From positions 1-64,000 of the forward strand of contig NZ_PDKG01000010.1 of assembly GCF_004116725.1 (NCBI RefSeq): 64,000 nt of DNA, given 5' to 3'. The notes under the pieces are model-generated. The model was not told where the DNA came from. It saw nothing but the letters and a program-made list of their open reading frames with translations, and did no database searches. Below are positions 45,264 to 56,473 of this stretch, in pieces. The translations under genes were made by a program, and so were the position numbers. The DNA is from Arcobacter sp. CECT 8986. GTDB lineage: Bacteria > Campylobacterota > Campylobacteria > Campylobacterales > Arcobacteraceae. Within the stretch, counting starts at the first letter, position 1. The number at the start of each line of letters is the position of its first letter.

Positions 45264-46184
45264 ATGAATTATCAAAAAATATTAGAAGATATACAAGAAC
45301 AAATACAACCAGAACTAATAAAAGGAAATGTAGCAGATTATATTCCAGCACTTAAAAATGTAAAAGAAGATGATTTTGCGATGAGTATAAGACTTTTAGA
45401 TGGTCAAACTTTTAATGTGGGATGTTTTGATAAAAAATTTTCTATTCAAAGTATTTCAAAAGTCTTTACTTATTCAATGGCACTAAAAATTTATAGCAAA
45501 GAACTTTATAGTAGAGTTTGGTATGAGCCATCTGGAAACCCATTTAACTCATTAGTTCAACTTGAATATGAAAAAGGAATACCTAGAAATCCATTTATAA
45601 ACGCAGGTGCAATTGTTACAACAGATAGTTTAGTAACTCACTTTAAAGATAAAAATATTGCTATTAAACAAATCAATGATTTTATAAACAAACTTAGTAA
45701 AGATAATATCTTAATTAATGAAGATATTTATATGTCTGAACTTAAAACAGGACATAGAAATAGAGCCTTAGCAAATTTAATGAAAAGTTTTTCTAATATA
45801 AAAAACCCTATAAATAATACTTTAGAAACTTATTTTAAACACTGCTCTTTTATGATGAATACACAGCAATTAGCAACAACAATGCTATTTTTAGCAAATC
45901 ATGGAACAGACCCTTTAACAAAAGAGGAAATTATCACCTCATCAAAAGCTAAAAGGATAAACTCATTAATGCTTACATGTGGTCACTATGATGCATCTGG
46001 AGATTTTGCTTTTCATGTTGGCTTACCTGGTAAAAGTGGAGTTGGAGGAGGAATTGTTGCAATAGTTCCTAAAAAAATGGCAATTTGTGTATACTCTCCA
46101 AGACTAAACTCAAAAGGAAACTCTCTTGCTGGAACAAAAGCATTGGAGCTATTTACTACTATTACGGGATTATCTATTTTTTAA
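45264..46184 (+). CDS. glsA: Glutaminase
   Basis: 306 residues, the serine-dependent beta-lactamase-like family. Catalytic SISK motif in FSIQSISKVFTYSMAL (about 58-73), NPFINAGAIVTTD (about 110-122), YMSELKTGHRNRALA, and the KSGVGGGIVAIVP end. Hydrolyses glutamine to glutamate and ammonia. Single gene with AAGGA before the ATG. Confidence 0.93.
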   Translation: MNYQKILEDIQEQIQPELIKGNVADYIPALKNVKEDDFAMSIRLLDGQTFNVGCFDKKFSIQSISKVFTYSMALKIYSKELYSRVWYEPSGNPFNSLVQLEYEKGIPRNPFINAGAIVTTDSLVTHFKDKNIAIKQINDFINKLSKDNILINEDIYMSELKTGHRNRALANLMKSFSNIKNPINNTLETYFKHCSFMMNTQQLATTMLFLANHGTDPLTKEEIITSSKAKRINSLMLTCGHYDASGDFAFHVGLPGKSGVGGGIVAIVPKKMAICVYSPRLNSKGNSLAGTKALELFTTITGLSIF

Positions 46185-46207
46185 AATGAAAAAATAGTAA
46201 TTAAAAA

Positions 46208-46224
46208 TTCACCTATTATTCATA
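46208..46224 (+). promoter_or_regulatory. Possible phased repeat before the cytochrome b561 gene
   Basis: TTCACC (46208-46213) and TTCATA (46219-46224) are 11 bp apart, resembling the sites at 32431 and 38391. The first half is degenerate and such motifs are not rare in AT-rich DNA, so confidence is low. Confidence 0.25.
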
Positions 46225-46265
46225 TTTATTATCTATAATTTATTATATTAATAAAGGAATTTTAG

Positions 46266-46982
46266 ATGAATAAATCATATATTTGGTCTCTTCCCACAAG
46301 AGTTTTTCATTGGCTTTTTACAGTTATTATATTGATTGCTTTTTTAACAGATGATGATAAATTGCTTTTTTATCATGCAATTGCTGGTTACTCTATTTTT
46401 ATACTTTTAATGTTTAGATTCTCTTGGGGATATATTGGTCCAAAATTTTCAAAATTTAAAGATTTTGATTTAAATATCAAATCTGTTAAATCATTTATAA
46501 AATCTTTATTTATAAAAGATAGTGAGTATTTAGGTCATAATCCATTGGCTTCATATGTTATGATTAGTATGCTTATAATAACTACTTTAATTGTCATTAC
46601 TGGCGTTTTTACATATGGTATTGAAGAGAAAAAAGGTATTCTTAGCTTCTTAGGATATTCATTTTTAAAAGATTTTAAAAGTATGGATAATATTCATGAG
46701 TTTTTTGCAAATCTATTACTTTTTTTAATAGGATTACATTTAATTGGAATAGTTATTGATAAACTTCTACATAAACAAAAAGCTACATTAAAATCAATTT
46801 TTACAGGTTATAAAATAAGTAATAGTAGCATCAATATAAAATTAAACCTTTTTCAAAAACTATTTGCATTTTTGATGTTTGTTTTACTAATTTCATTTTT
46901 AATATTTAATATCATTAAACCTGATAATAGATTAGTTGTTTTTAATAACATAAATAAAAATATAACAACAATAACTACATAA
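46266..46982 (+). CDS. Cytochrome b561-like membrane protein
   Basis: 238 residues, four to five helices. Candidate heme-b ligands: SLPTRVFHWLFT (His 15), FYHAIAGYSIFILLMFRFSWG, and NLLLFLIGLHLIGIVIDKL. This is the pattern of b-type cytochromes that pass electrons between quinones and soluble c-type proteins. An additional C-terminal helix (about 198-220) ends with a short tail. No redox partner is adjacent. Confidence 0.8.
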   Translation: MNKSYIWSLPTRVFHWLFTVIILIAFLTDDDKLLFYHAIAGYSIFILLMFRFSWGYIGPKFSKFKDFDLNIKSVKSFIKSLFIKDSEYLGHNPLASYVMISMLIITTLIVITGVFTYGIEEKKGILSFLGYSFLKDFKSMDNIHEFFANLLLFLIGLHLIGIVIDKLLHKQKATLKSIFTGYKISNSSINIKLNLFQKLFAFLMFVLLISFLIFNIIKPDNRLVVFNNINKNITTITT

Positions 46983-47048
46983 ACAAACACTATTCATTTA
47001 AACTTAGAACTTTTTATGATAAAATTCCCAAAAAATAAAAGGTAGACA

Positions 47049-47654
47049 ATGAGTGCATTAGAATTAGCTGATATTATAGGAATTATATCATTTGCACTCA
47101 GTGGATTTTTAATAGCAGTTCATTATAAACTAGATATTTTAGGTGTATTTATTTCATCTTTTTTAACTGCTCTTGGAGGAGGAATGGTAAGAGATGTTAT
47201 TTCAAATAAAACACCATATATCTTTACTCATACAACTCCAATAATACTAGTAATTGTGACAATACTATTATCTTTTGTTTTTAAACTTCACAATATAAAT
47301 AATTTAGAGAGTAAAACTGCTTTTATAGTATCAGATGCCATTGGACTTGCTTCATTTTCAATTACAGGTTCACTTGTAGCAATTGATAATGAATTTAATT
47401 TCTTGGGAGTTTTAATTTTAGCTTTTCTAACAGCAGTTGGAGGAGGAACAACAAGAGATATTCTTATAAACAATGTTCCTTTTATTTTAGTTTCTGAATT
47501 TTATGCAACCGTATCAATTATTGTAGGTTTAATTACTTATATACTTCATCTTTTTGATTTGATAAGTATTTTATCTTTAACTATTGTTTTTATTTTTGGT
47601 ACAAGTTTAAGATTATTAGCGTTTTATAAAAAGTGGAATTTACCTAAACTATAG
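47049..47654 (+). CDS. TRIC/YicG family membrane protein
   Basis: 201 residues, seven helices. Two internal repeats each carry the family glycine motif: TALGGGMVRDVI (about 46-57) and TAVGGGTTRDIL (about 132-143). Prokaryotic trimeric intracellular cation channel-like proteins conduct monovalent cations. Its end overlaps the convergent purN gene by 11 bp. Confidence 0.85.
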   Translation: MSALELADIIGIISFALSGFLIAVHYKLDILGVFISSFLTALGGGMVRDVISNKTPYIFTHTTPIILVIVTILLSFVFKLHNINNLESKTAFIVSDAIGLASFSITGSLVAIDNEFNFLGVLILAFLTAVGGGTTRDILINNVPFILVSEFYATVSIIVGLITYILHLFDLISILSLTIVFIFGTSLRLLAFYKKWNLPKL

Positions 47655-48216
47655 TTTTTAGCGCTTCAACTATCGCTTTTTGTTCTAAATCTTTTATTTT
47701 TTGCTCTAGGGAATCTACTGTTTCATCTTTTGATAAATCAATTGATTTTTGTAATATATATTCACCTTCATCATAGTTTTCATCTACATAATGAATAGTA
47801 ACTCCTGATGTAGTTTCATCTGAGTTAATTACAGCTTCATGTACATTTCTTCCATACATTCCTTTTCCACCAAATTTTGGTAGAAGTGCTGGATGAGTAT
47901 TTATGATTTTTTTATCAAACTCTTTTAAAATCTCTTTTCCGATTTTTTTCATATATCCAGATAAAAATATAATATCGCAGTTATACTCTTTTAATAAATT
48001 TGTAATTATTAAATCAAGATTTTCATTTTCATAAGTTTTACTATTTACTATAAAATTTGGAATATGAAAAGATGCAGCTTTTTGTAAAACCTTAGCATTG
48101 CTATTATTTGATATTACAACTACAACATTTGCATCTAAAACTTTATCTTCACACGCTTTTTGAATATACTCAAATCCACTTCCATTGTGTGATGATAATA
48201 TTCCAATTCTTTTCAT
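47644..48216 (-). CDS. purN: Phosphoribosylglycinamide formyltransferase
   Basis: 190 residues. Formyl-transferase motifs: ILSSHNGSGFEYI (phosphate loop), ISNNSNAKVLQKAASF, INTHPALLPKFGGKGMYG (catalytic His) and TTSGVTIHYVDENYDEG (catalytic Asp). The usual family motif is HPSLLPxFxGxxA, so this is the variant seen in Campylobacterota. It transfers formyl from 10-formyl-THF in purine synthesis. It lies downstream of ruvC on the same strand (80-bp gap). Confidence 0.88.
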   Translation of the reverse strand: MKRIGILSSHNGSGFEYIQKACEDKVLDANVVVVISNNSNAKVLQKAASFHIPNFIVNSKTYENENLDLIITNLLKEYNCDIIFLSGYMKKIGKEILKEFDKKIINTHPALLPKFGGKGMYGRNVHEAVINSDETTSGVTIHYVDENYDEGEYILQKSIDLSKDETVDSLEQKIKDLEQKAIVEALKTIV

Positions 48217-48295
48217 AAATATTTCCTAAAACTTTTTTGAAGGCGAATTATATTTAAATTTATAAAAAATATCAAAACCTTTAAAAGTTAATTTT

Positions 48296-48763
48296 TTATT
48301 TTAATCTTTGAGAGTGAGTCAATGCAATTGCTATTGCATCAGTAATATCAAGAGGTTTAATCTCTTTTTTTATTCCCAACATTCTTTTTACCATAAAAGC
48401 TACTTGTTCTTTTTGTGCTTTTCCATTTCCTGTTACCGCTTGTTTTACTTGTAAAGGAGTATACTCTGCAAAATTACCAAATTCAAGTAATACCTTTAAA
48501 GATATTGCTCCTCTAAATTGTGCAAGTTTTATAACTGTTTTAGGGTTGTATGCATAAAACATATCTTCAATTGCAACCTCATCAATTGCAAACTTTTGAA
48601 ATATCATATCAAGACCTTCTGTCATCTCAACTATTTGCTCTTGTAAAATCTTTGTTTTTATCTTAATCAGCCCTGCTTCTAAAAGTTTTATATCTCTTCC
48701 ATTTTTATCAATAATTGCATAACCACAATTTCTTGTTCCTGGATCTATTCCCAAAATCTTCAC
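48296..48763 (-). CDS. ruvC: Holliday junction resolvase RuvC
   Basis: 155 residues. Catalytic acidic residues are in [14 protein letters not shown] (Asp 6), [13 protein letters not shown] and [12 protein letters not shown]. It cuts Holliday junctions with RuvAB. The start is GTG at 48763; the region just upstream belongs to the replication origin, and a DnaA box begins 4 bp before it. This gene order next to dnaA is typical for the phylum. Confidence 0.93.
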   Translation of the reverse strand: MKILGIDPGTRNCGYAIIDKNGRDIKLLEAGLIKIKTKILQEQIVEMTEGLDMIFQKFAIDEVAIEDMFYAYNPKTVIKLAQFRGAISLKVLLEFGNFAEYTPLQVKQAVTGNGKAQKEQVAFMVKRMLGIKKEIKPLDITDAIAIALTHSQRLK

Positions 48764-48766
48764 TAC

Positions 48767-48998
48767 TTATTCACCTTTTATTCATCACATATTTTTCAAG
48801 TTTTCAACTTTTCACTTTAGTTTAATTCACGTTATTCACATATAAAAACTATGGAATAATCGTTAATCTTTCATAAATATTCACTTAATCACAATATTTT
48901 TTCACTATAAAATTATAAATTTATTCACTTGTTGATTAACTTTTTTATAATTATTTAGATATAATATTTATCAATTATGAATAAAGAGTATATATTAT
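48767..48998. other. Replication origin part 1 (oriC1) between ruvC and dnaA
   Basis: A cluster of TTCAC-core DnaA boxes, all in the same orientation. TTATTCACC is at 48767, TTATTCACA at 48832, ATATTCACT at 48877, TTTTTCACT at 48898 and TTATTCACT at 48921; further TTCAC cores are at 48811 and 48826, and TTAATCACA is at 48885. The strongest box is at 48832. AT-rich DNA follows up to the dnaA start. The TTCAC core is the established DnaA-box hallmark of Campylobacterota. Confidence 0.8.
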
Positions 48999-50315
48999 AT
49001 GACAAATAAAGAGTTTTTATCAATTATAAAAGAAGAATCAAATTCTATAGATTATAACAGATATTTAAAACAGCTTGTTTATAAAAAAATTTCATCCGAT
49101 GAAAAAATTGCTGTATTTGAAGTATCAAATAAATATATTGCATCTTGGATAAAGAGCAAATATAGAAATCTTATTCAACACTGCTTTGAAACTATTGATG
49201 GAACAAAACCAGAAATAGAGATAAAAGTTGCTGGAGAAAAGAAAACAAAAAAAGAGATAATTACTGAAAAACTTAAAAATGATACTGCTGAAAGTACAAT
49301 ACTAAATCCATCTTATACTTTTGATTCATTTGTTGTTGGAAGTTCCAACCAAATGGCATATAACGCCTCTTTAGCTGTATGTAAAAAACCAGGTATTCAA
49401 TATAATCCATTATTTATTTATGGTGGAACTGGACTTGGAAAAACTCACCTTTTACAAGCAATTGGAAATGATGCAATTGCTCAAGGTAAAACTGTAATTT
49501 ATGTAACAATCGAACAGTTTATGAATGATTTTACATTCTCTATCAAAAATAAAAATATGGAACATTTTAGAAATAAATATAGAAAATGTGATGTTTTACT
49601 TATAGATGATATTCAGTTTTTAAGTGGGAAAGAACAAACTCAAGAGGAATTCTTCCACACTTTTAATGAACTACATAATGCTAAAAAACAAATAGTTATG
49701 ACTAGTGATAGGCTTCCATCACAAATTGCTGGACTTGTTGACAGATTAAAATCAAGATTTGAATGGGGATTAACAGCAGATATCCAAATTCCTGGACTTG
49801 AAACAAAAATAGCAATTATTGAAAAGAAAAGTGAATTAAATGGTATTCATTTAAGTAGAGAAATTATTAACTTTATAGCTACTAACTTAGATAACTCAAT
49901 CAGGGAAATTGAGGGGGTTCTAATTAGAATTAATGCTAGTGCTTTATTATTAAATCAAGAGATAAATTTAGAGTTAGTTCAAGGTTTATTAAAAGAGCAA
50001 ATTAAAGAGACAAAAGAGAATATCAAGCTACCAGATATTATAAATGTCGTAGCAAGAGAATTAAATATCAAACCAAGTGATATAAAATCAAGAAAAAGAA
50101 CTGCAACAGTTGCAAATGCAAGAAGAGTTGTAATATACCTTGCAAGGGAACTTACACACAACTCAATGCCTGATATTGCTAAGTTTTTAGGAATGAAAGA
50201 TCACAGTTCTATTTCACATAATATTAGAAAAGCAAATGAATTAATAGAAAAAGATGAAAACTTCAAATTAATCATTGAAAATTTAAAAAATAAAATCATA
50301 AATAAGGAGTGGTAA
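48999..50315 (+). CDS. dnaA: Chromosomal replication initiator DnaA
   Basis: 438 residues. AAA+ domain with Walker A GGTGLGKTHLLQA (about 141-153), Walker B VLLIDDIQFL (about 201-210), the initiator-specific arginine region (VDRLKSRFEWGL), and the DNA-binding signature MKDHSSISHNIRKA (about 405-418). It binds the flanking boxes and opens the origin. The gene is flanked on both sides by DnaA-box clusters. Confidence 0.98.
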   Translation: MTNKEFLSIIKEESNSIDYNRYLKQLVYKKISSDEKIAVFEVSNKYIASWIKSKYRNLIQHCFETIDGTKPEIEIKVAGEKKTKKEIITEKLKNDTAESTILNPSYTFDSFVVGSSNQMAYNASLAVCKKPGIQYNPLFIYGGTGLGKTHLLQAIGNDAIAQGKTVIYVTIEQFMNDFTFSIKNKNMEHFRNKYRKCDVLLIDDIQFLSGKEQTQEEFFHTFNELHNAKKQIVMTSDRLPSQIAGLVDRLKSRFEWGLTADIQIPGLETKIAIIEKKSELNGIHLSREIINFIATNLDNSIREIEGVLIRINASALLLNQEINLELVQGLLKEQIKETKENIKLPDIINVVARELNIKPSDIKSRKRTATVANARRVVIYLARELTHNSMPDIAKFLGMKDHSSISHNIRKANELIEKDENFKLIIENLKNKIINKEW

Positions 50316-50335
50316 AAAAAAAGTTTTAGAAGCTT

Positions 50336-50466
50336 GTGTGAAAAGGTGTGAATATAAATATTTTATTATTCACTTTCATTTCGTACGATGAAATGGAAGT
50401 TTACTCTATATTTTCATCTTTTCACACGCTCTACTGCTACCACTAATTAAAAGAAATAATAAGAGG
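50336..50466. other. Replication origin part 2 (oriC2) with DnaA-trio and likely unwinding site
   Basis: Two minus-oriented boxes (GTGTGAAAA at 50336, GTGTGAATA at 50346) and two plus-oriented boxes (TTATTCACT at 50366, TTTTCACAC at 50419) flank a hairpin centred on CGTACG (50382-50387). After the last box and GCT, the triplets CTA CTG CTA CCA CTA (50431-50445) give GAT-like DnaA-trios on the lower strand. AT-rich DNA follows (50446-50465). This is the order DnaA box, GC spacer, trios, unwinding element known from Bacillus. Confidence 0.75.
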
Positions 50467-50474
50467 AGATCAAA

Positions 50475-51548
50475 GTGAGATTTATCATCACAAAACATAT
50501 CATTGAAAATATCGTTTCTTCAATGCAACCGTTTCTAGAAAAAAAAGATGCTAGTTCAATTACTTCACATATATATTTAGAAGTTAATAATGATAAATTA
50601 ATTATGAAAGCAACAGATTATGAGATAGGATTAGAGTCTCAAATCGATGAACTAAATGAAAGTGCAAATGGTAAAGCAACTGTAAATGGTACTAATCTAT
50701 TAGGAATATTAAAAAGATTAAAAGATTTAGAAATAATTGTTGAAACAGAAAATAACAATCTTATTATTAGACAAAATAAATCAACTTTTAAATTACCAAT
50801 GTATGATCCAGAAGAATACCCTACTTTACCAAAAGCTCAAAGTGATAATAAATTAGATATTAGTATGTTAAATCTTATTAATTCTATTAGAAAAATTACA
50901 CCTGCAATTGATAATAACAATCCTAAGTTTGAATTAAATGGTGCATTAGTAGATATTAAAAATAGTAAAATCAACTTTGTAGCTACTGATACTAGAAGAT
51001 TAGCAGTATCACATTTACAAAATATATCTAACAATACAGAAAATCAATTTATTATTCCTAAAAAAGCAATAATTGAAATTCAAAAACTATTTTTAGATGA
51101 TGCATTAATTTCATATGATGAAACTAATTTAGTAATTTCAAATGAAAAGATGACTTTCTTTACAAAATTAATTAATGGTAAATTCCCTGATTATGATAGA
51201 ATTATTCCAAAAAGTCTAAAATATAATTTCTCTTTACCTAAAAATATGTTAATTGAATCAATCAAATTAGTTACATCACTATTTTCAAACATAAAAATTA
51301 CATTTAATAATGATAATATTATATTTGAAAGTTTAGATGAAGATAGTGAATCAAAAACTCAAATTGATATTAATTTAAATATTGAAAAATCATTTTATTT
51401 AGCAGTTAATGCAAAATACCTATTAGATTTTTTAAGTTTAACAAACAACGAAAATATTACTATTGGATTTAATGAATCAAATTTACCATTTTATTTAGAA
51501 GATGAAAAATTCTTCACAATAGTAATGCCAATTGTATTAGAAAAATAA
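50475..51548 (+). CDS. dnaN: DNA polymerase III beta clamp
   Basis: 357 residues, the normal clamp length, with three repeats of the clamp fold. The opening MRFIITKHIIENIVSSMQPF and the last residues (FTIVMPIVL, which ends the usual MPxRL-type motif) support it. GTG start with GAGGAG 8 nt upstream. It tethers polymerase III and is the second gene of the origin group. Confidence 0.95.
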   Translation: MRFIITKHIIENIVSSMQPFLEKKDASSITSHIYLEVNNDKLIMKATDYEIGLESQIDELNESANGKATVNGTNLLGILKRLKDLEIIVETENNNLIIRQNKSTFKLPMYDPEEYPTLPKAQSDNKLDISMLNLINSIRKITPAIDNNNPKFELNGALVDIKNSKINFVATDTRRLAVSHLQNISNNTENQFIIPKKAIIEIQKLFLDDALISYDETNLVISNEKMTFFTKLINGKFPDYDRIIPKSLKYNFSLPKNMLIESIKLVTSLFSNIKITFNNDNIIFESLDEDSESKTQIDINLNIEKSFYLAVNAKYLLDFLSLTNNENITIGFNESNLPFYLEDEKFFTIVMPIVLEK

Positions 51549-51575
51549 AAGAAACAAAAGTAAGGATATAGATAG

Positions 51576-53886
<2,311 letters not shown>

Positions 53887-53888
<2 letters not shown>

Positions 53889-53912
53889 AAAAGAGGCTCC
53901 TTCCTCTTTTTT
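53887..53912 (+). terminator. Intrinsic terminator of gyrB
   Basis: AAAAAAGAGG (53887-53896) pairs with CCTCTTTTTT (53903-53912), loop CTCCTT, followed by more T residues. Starts at the stop codon. Confidence 0.85.
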
Positions 53913-53953
53913 ACTTTTTTAAACTATCCTTTTAAATATAATTTGGAGACTTT

Positions 53954-54475
53954 ATGAGAAAAAAAAGAGGCTTATCCTATGAGGCTAAAGTAATTTTAGT
54001 CATCATTGCTATTTTAGTGCTTATTTTTGCACCTATTAATATTTTAGATAATGTTTTAACAACTGAAAACAGTATCAAAAACTTTTATGAAAAATATATA
54101 AATATCTATCCTATATATCTACAAATATTTGTAATCTTATTACCATTTATTATATATTTTGTAGTAAAACAAGTAAGAAAAAATAGATGTTCATACAAAG
54201 AAGATATTATTTATAATCTAAAATGGAAATGGGATTGGTCAAAAGATAAAATTATAAATTTACAATGCTATTGTCCACATTGTGGTAGTGAAGTTTACTA
54301 TGATGATACAATTTCTAATTATGATAAATTAGCAATTAGTAAATTGGAGTTTATTTGTGATAATTGTAATAAAGTTGTTGCATCTCTTCCAAATACAAAT
54401 AGTACAAAAAGATCTGCTGCAAATATTCAAAATGAGATACAAAGAGTTATAAACATTAGAGTAAGTAAAATGTAA
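53954..54475 (+). CDS. Membrane protein with a C-terminal zinc ribbon
   Basis: 173 residues. Two membrane helices (about 11-32 and 54-73), then a basic region and a four-Cys zinc-ribbon (CPHC about 111-114, CDNC about 137-140). The family is not recognised. The first helix follows a basic RKKRG start. It is convergent with the lysE-type gene and shares its terminator. Confidence 0.65.
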   Translation: MRKKRGLSYEAKVILVIIAILVLIFAPINILDNVLTTENSIKNFYEKYINIYPIYLQIFVILLPFIIYFVVKQVRKNRCSYKEDIIYNLKWKWDWSKDKIINLQCYCPHCGSEVYYDDTISNYDKLAISKLEFICDNCNKVVASLPNTNSTKRSAANIQNEIQRVINIRVSKM

Positions 54476-54486
54476 ATTTTACTTAC
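54461..54486. terminator. Bidirectional hairpin covering two stop codons
   Basis: GTAAGTAAAA (54461-54470) pairs with TTTTACTTAC (54477-54486), loop TGTAAA. It contains the stop of the zinc-ribbon gene (54473-54475) and that of the LysE gene (54481-54479). Confidence 0.75.
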
Positions 54487-55120
54487 AAAATATATCAACT
54501 AAAATAAAAATGGCAATCAATAGAAGAATAAAACCTGATATTTTTTCTATTTTATTATAGTATGTTTGAATATAAACTCTATTTTTTTCATGACTTACTA
54601 AATATACTATAAAAATATCCCATATTAAAACTGCAAAAAACATCCATAAAGCATATGAGTATTGATAAATTAAGCTAATATGTTCATTTGATGAAATAGA
54701 AAACATAGTAAAATAAAAAATAGAATTTTTTGGATTTAATATTGCAGATAAAAATCCTTTAAAGAAGTTGTTAAATAGCTCTTTTTTTCTTTTGTTATTA
54801 CTTCTTATATTTTTAAATAACTCTCTTTTTTTTGAATTTATTAGATGGTATGAGATATATAATAAATATAATGAACCCAAAAATTTTATACTTTCAAATA
54901 AAAATTCATTATTTGTAATAAACATAATACCAAATAGCGCTAATAAAATATAAATTCCATTTGATATAGCAATTCCAATTGCTGTTAATATCCCAGCTAA
55001 TTTGCCCTGTTTTGATGAGGTTGATAAAAGTATAAAGAAATCTGCTCCAGGACTTAATAAAGCTATAAAATGAGCCGTAGCTAAAGGAATAAAACCTTGT
55101 AAAAAAATATCTAAATTCAT
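54479..55120 (-). CDS. LysE/RhtB family amino-acid exporter
   Basis: 213 residues with six helices. The family pattern is clear: FIALLSPGADFFILLSTSSKQGKLAGI (about 18-44), FLGSLYLLYISYHLI, and FFKGFLSAILNPKNSIFYF (about 119-137). It exports an amino acid or similar small molecule. It lies 45 bp downstream of an AraC-type regulator on the same strand, a common pairing. Confidence 0.88.
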   Translation of the reverse strand: MNLDIFLQGFIPLATAHFIALLSPGADFFILLSTSSKQGKLAGILTAIGIAISNGIYILLALFGIMFITNNEFLFESIKFLGSLYLLYISYHLINSKKRELFKNIRSNNKRKKELFNNFFKGFLSAILNPKNSIFYFTMFSISSNEHISLIYQYSYALWMFFAVLIWDIFIVYLVSHEKNRVYIQTYYNKIEKISGFILLLIAIFILVDIFCK

Positions 55121-55165
55121 AAATCTCCTTTGAAAAAAGAAATTCTATAAAAATTAGAAAATTAA

Positions 55166-55960
55166 TTATTGTACAAAGTTGTCTTTATACTCTTTTGGAG
55201 TTGAAGCAGTAATTTTTAAAAAGTTTCTATGAAAATGGCTTTGGTCGTAAAAACCACACTCTAAAGCTACTTCTACAATTGTATAACTCTTTTTTAGTAA
55301 TTTTTTTGCAAGCTCTATTTTTAAATTTAAAAAAAATGAATATACAGATATTCCAAACTCTTTTTTAAAAAGCTTTATAATATAAAATTTTGAAAGATTA
55401 AATTTTTTTGAGAGTTCTTCTAGTGTGATATTTTCTTTTACATTATCTTCTAAAAATTTAACTAATAAATCGATTTTTGTACCATTTTTTATTTTTAGAG
55501 GCTCTATATTTGAGTAGTTATTATAAATTTTAGAAATAAAATCTATTAATTTTAACTCTTTTTCTAAATATAATTTATTTGAGAAGATAGTTTCACATAC
55601 TTCAATAAACTCAATAAATAGATATTTATCTTGAATTAGCTCTTCTTTAAACTCAATAAACTCTTCTTGATTTAAAATATCACAAATCCAGTTTTTATTT
55701 AAATAAAGCATATAATATTCACTTTTATTTGATTCTTTACAGTTGCAACTATGTATTACATCTGGATTTACAATAGCCAAATCATTTTTTGATATTTCAT
55801 ATTTATTATTTTTATTTGTGTACTCTCTTTTTCCATTTATAACTGCTCCAATAGAAAAAATATCATGGTGAAAATGCTCTTTATATGATAAATTAGAGTA
55901 AGAGTATCTCAATTCTAAAAATGGTAAATTTTTATCAATAAATATTTTAGTTTTGCTCAT
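55166..55960 (-). CDS. AraC family transcriptional regulator
   Basis: 264 residues. An N-terminal cupin-like sensor (KEHFHHDIFSIGAVINGKREY, about 27-47; DLAIVNPDVIHSC) and a C-terminal double HTH (about 165-264) with LEELSKKFNLSKFYIIKLFKKEFGIS and the final VALECGFYDQSHFHRNFLKITASTPKEYK signature. It probably controls the adjacent LysE exporter. Confidence 0.88.
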   Translation of the reverse strand: MSKTKIFIDKNLPFLELRYSYSNLSYKEHFHHDIFSIGAVINGKREYTNKNNKYEISKNDLAIVNPDVIHSCNCKESNKSEYYMLYLNKNWICDILNQEEFIEFKEELIQDKYLFIEFIEVCETIFSNKLYLEKELKLIDFISKIYNNYSNIEPLKIKNGTKIDLLVKFLEDNVKENITLEELSKKFNLSKFYIIKLFKKEFGISVYSFFLNLKIELAKKLLKKSYTIVEVALECGFYDQSHFHRNFLKITASTPKEYKDNFVQ

Positions 55961-55998
55961 AGTTTTGCATTATATATAAATTTGCATAAGGATTAATT

Positions 55999-56031
55999 AT
56001 GTTAGATTTATTAGCATTGCTATCTTTGTAA
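55999..56031 (+). CDS. Possible leucine-rich leader peptide before queF
   Basis: ATG to TAA encodes MLDLLALLSL (10 residues, six Leu). AAGGA lies 6 nt upstream with the spacing used by real genes here. It ends 49 bp before queF. Leader peptides often regulate the following gene, but queF has no obvious link to leucine. A short ORF like this could also be chance. Confidence 0.25.
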   Translation: MLDLLALLSL

Positions 56032-56080
56032 GTATTTTTTTGATAAAATTGGCAAAAATTAATATTTAAAAGGTTATTTA

Positions 56081-56464
56081 ATGGAAATGAAATATGGTGA
56101 AAAAGAGATTGTTGAATTTGATATAAATAGTAGTGAACACTATTGGCCAAATAACAATGATAAAAACTATATAATTGATATTGAACTTCCAGAATTTATG
56201 GCAAAATGTCCAAGAAGTGGATATCCTGATTTTGCTACAATTAAATTACAATATACTCCAAACAAAAAATTAATTGAGCTAAAAGCTATAAAAATTTATA
56301 TAAATACATTTATGTATAGATCAATTTCTCATGAAAACTCTGCAAATGAAATATTTGATACTTTATACAAAAACTTAGAACCAAAATGGATGAAAGTTGT
56401 TGCAGATTTTAAACCAAGAGGTAATGTACATACTGTAATAGAAATAGACAGTTCAAAAATGTAA
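56081..56464 (+). CDS. queF: NADPH-dependent preQ0 reductase
   Basis: 127 residues, the single-domain QueF type. Catalytic Cys in MAKCPRSGYPDFATI, the NADPH-loop residues ELKAIKIYINTFMYRSISHENSANEIF (QueF motif), and the VHTVIEID end. It reduces 7-cyano-7-deazaguanine to preQ1 for tRNA queuosine. AAAAGG before the ATG. No preQ1 riboswitch is visible upstream. Confidence 0.92.
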   Translation: MEMKYGEKEIVEFDINSSEHYWPNNNDKNYIIDIELPEFMAKCPRSGYPDFATIKLQYTPNKKLIELKAIKIYINTFMYRSISHENSANEIFDTLYKNLEPKWMKVVADFKPRGNVHTVIEIDSSKM

Positions 56465-56473
56465 GGATAAGTC

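Noticed and set aside
55961-56080. preQ1 riboswitch before queF
   Set aside because: The short C-rich loop and A-rich tail of the preQ1 aptamer are not present.
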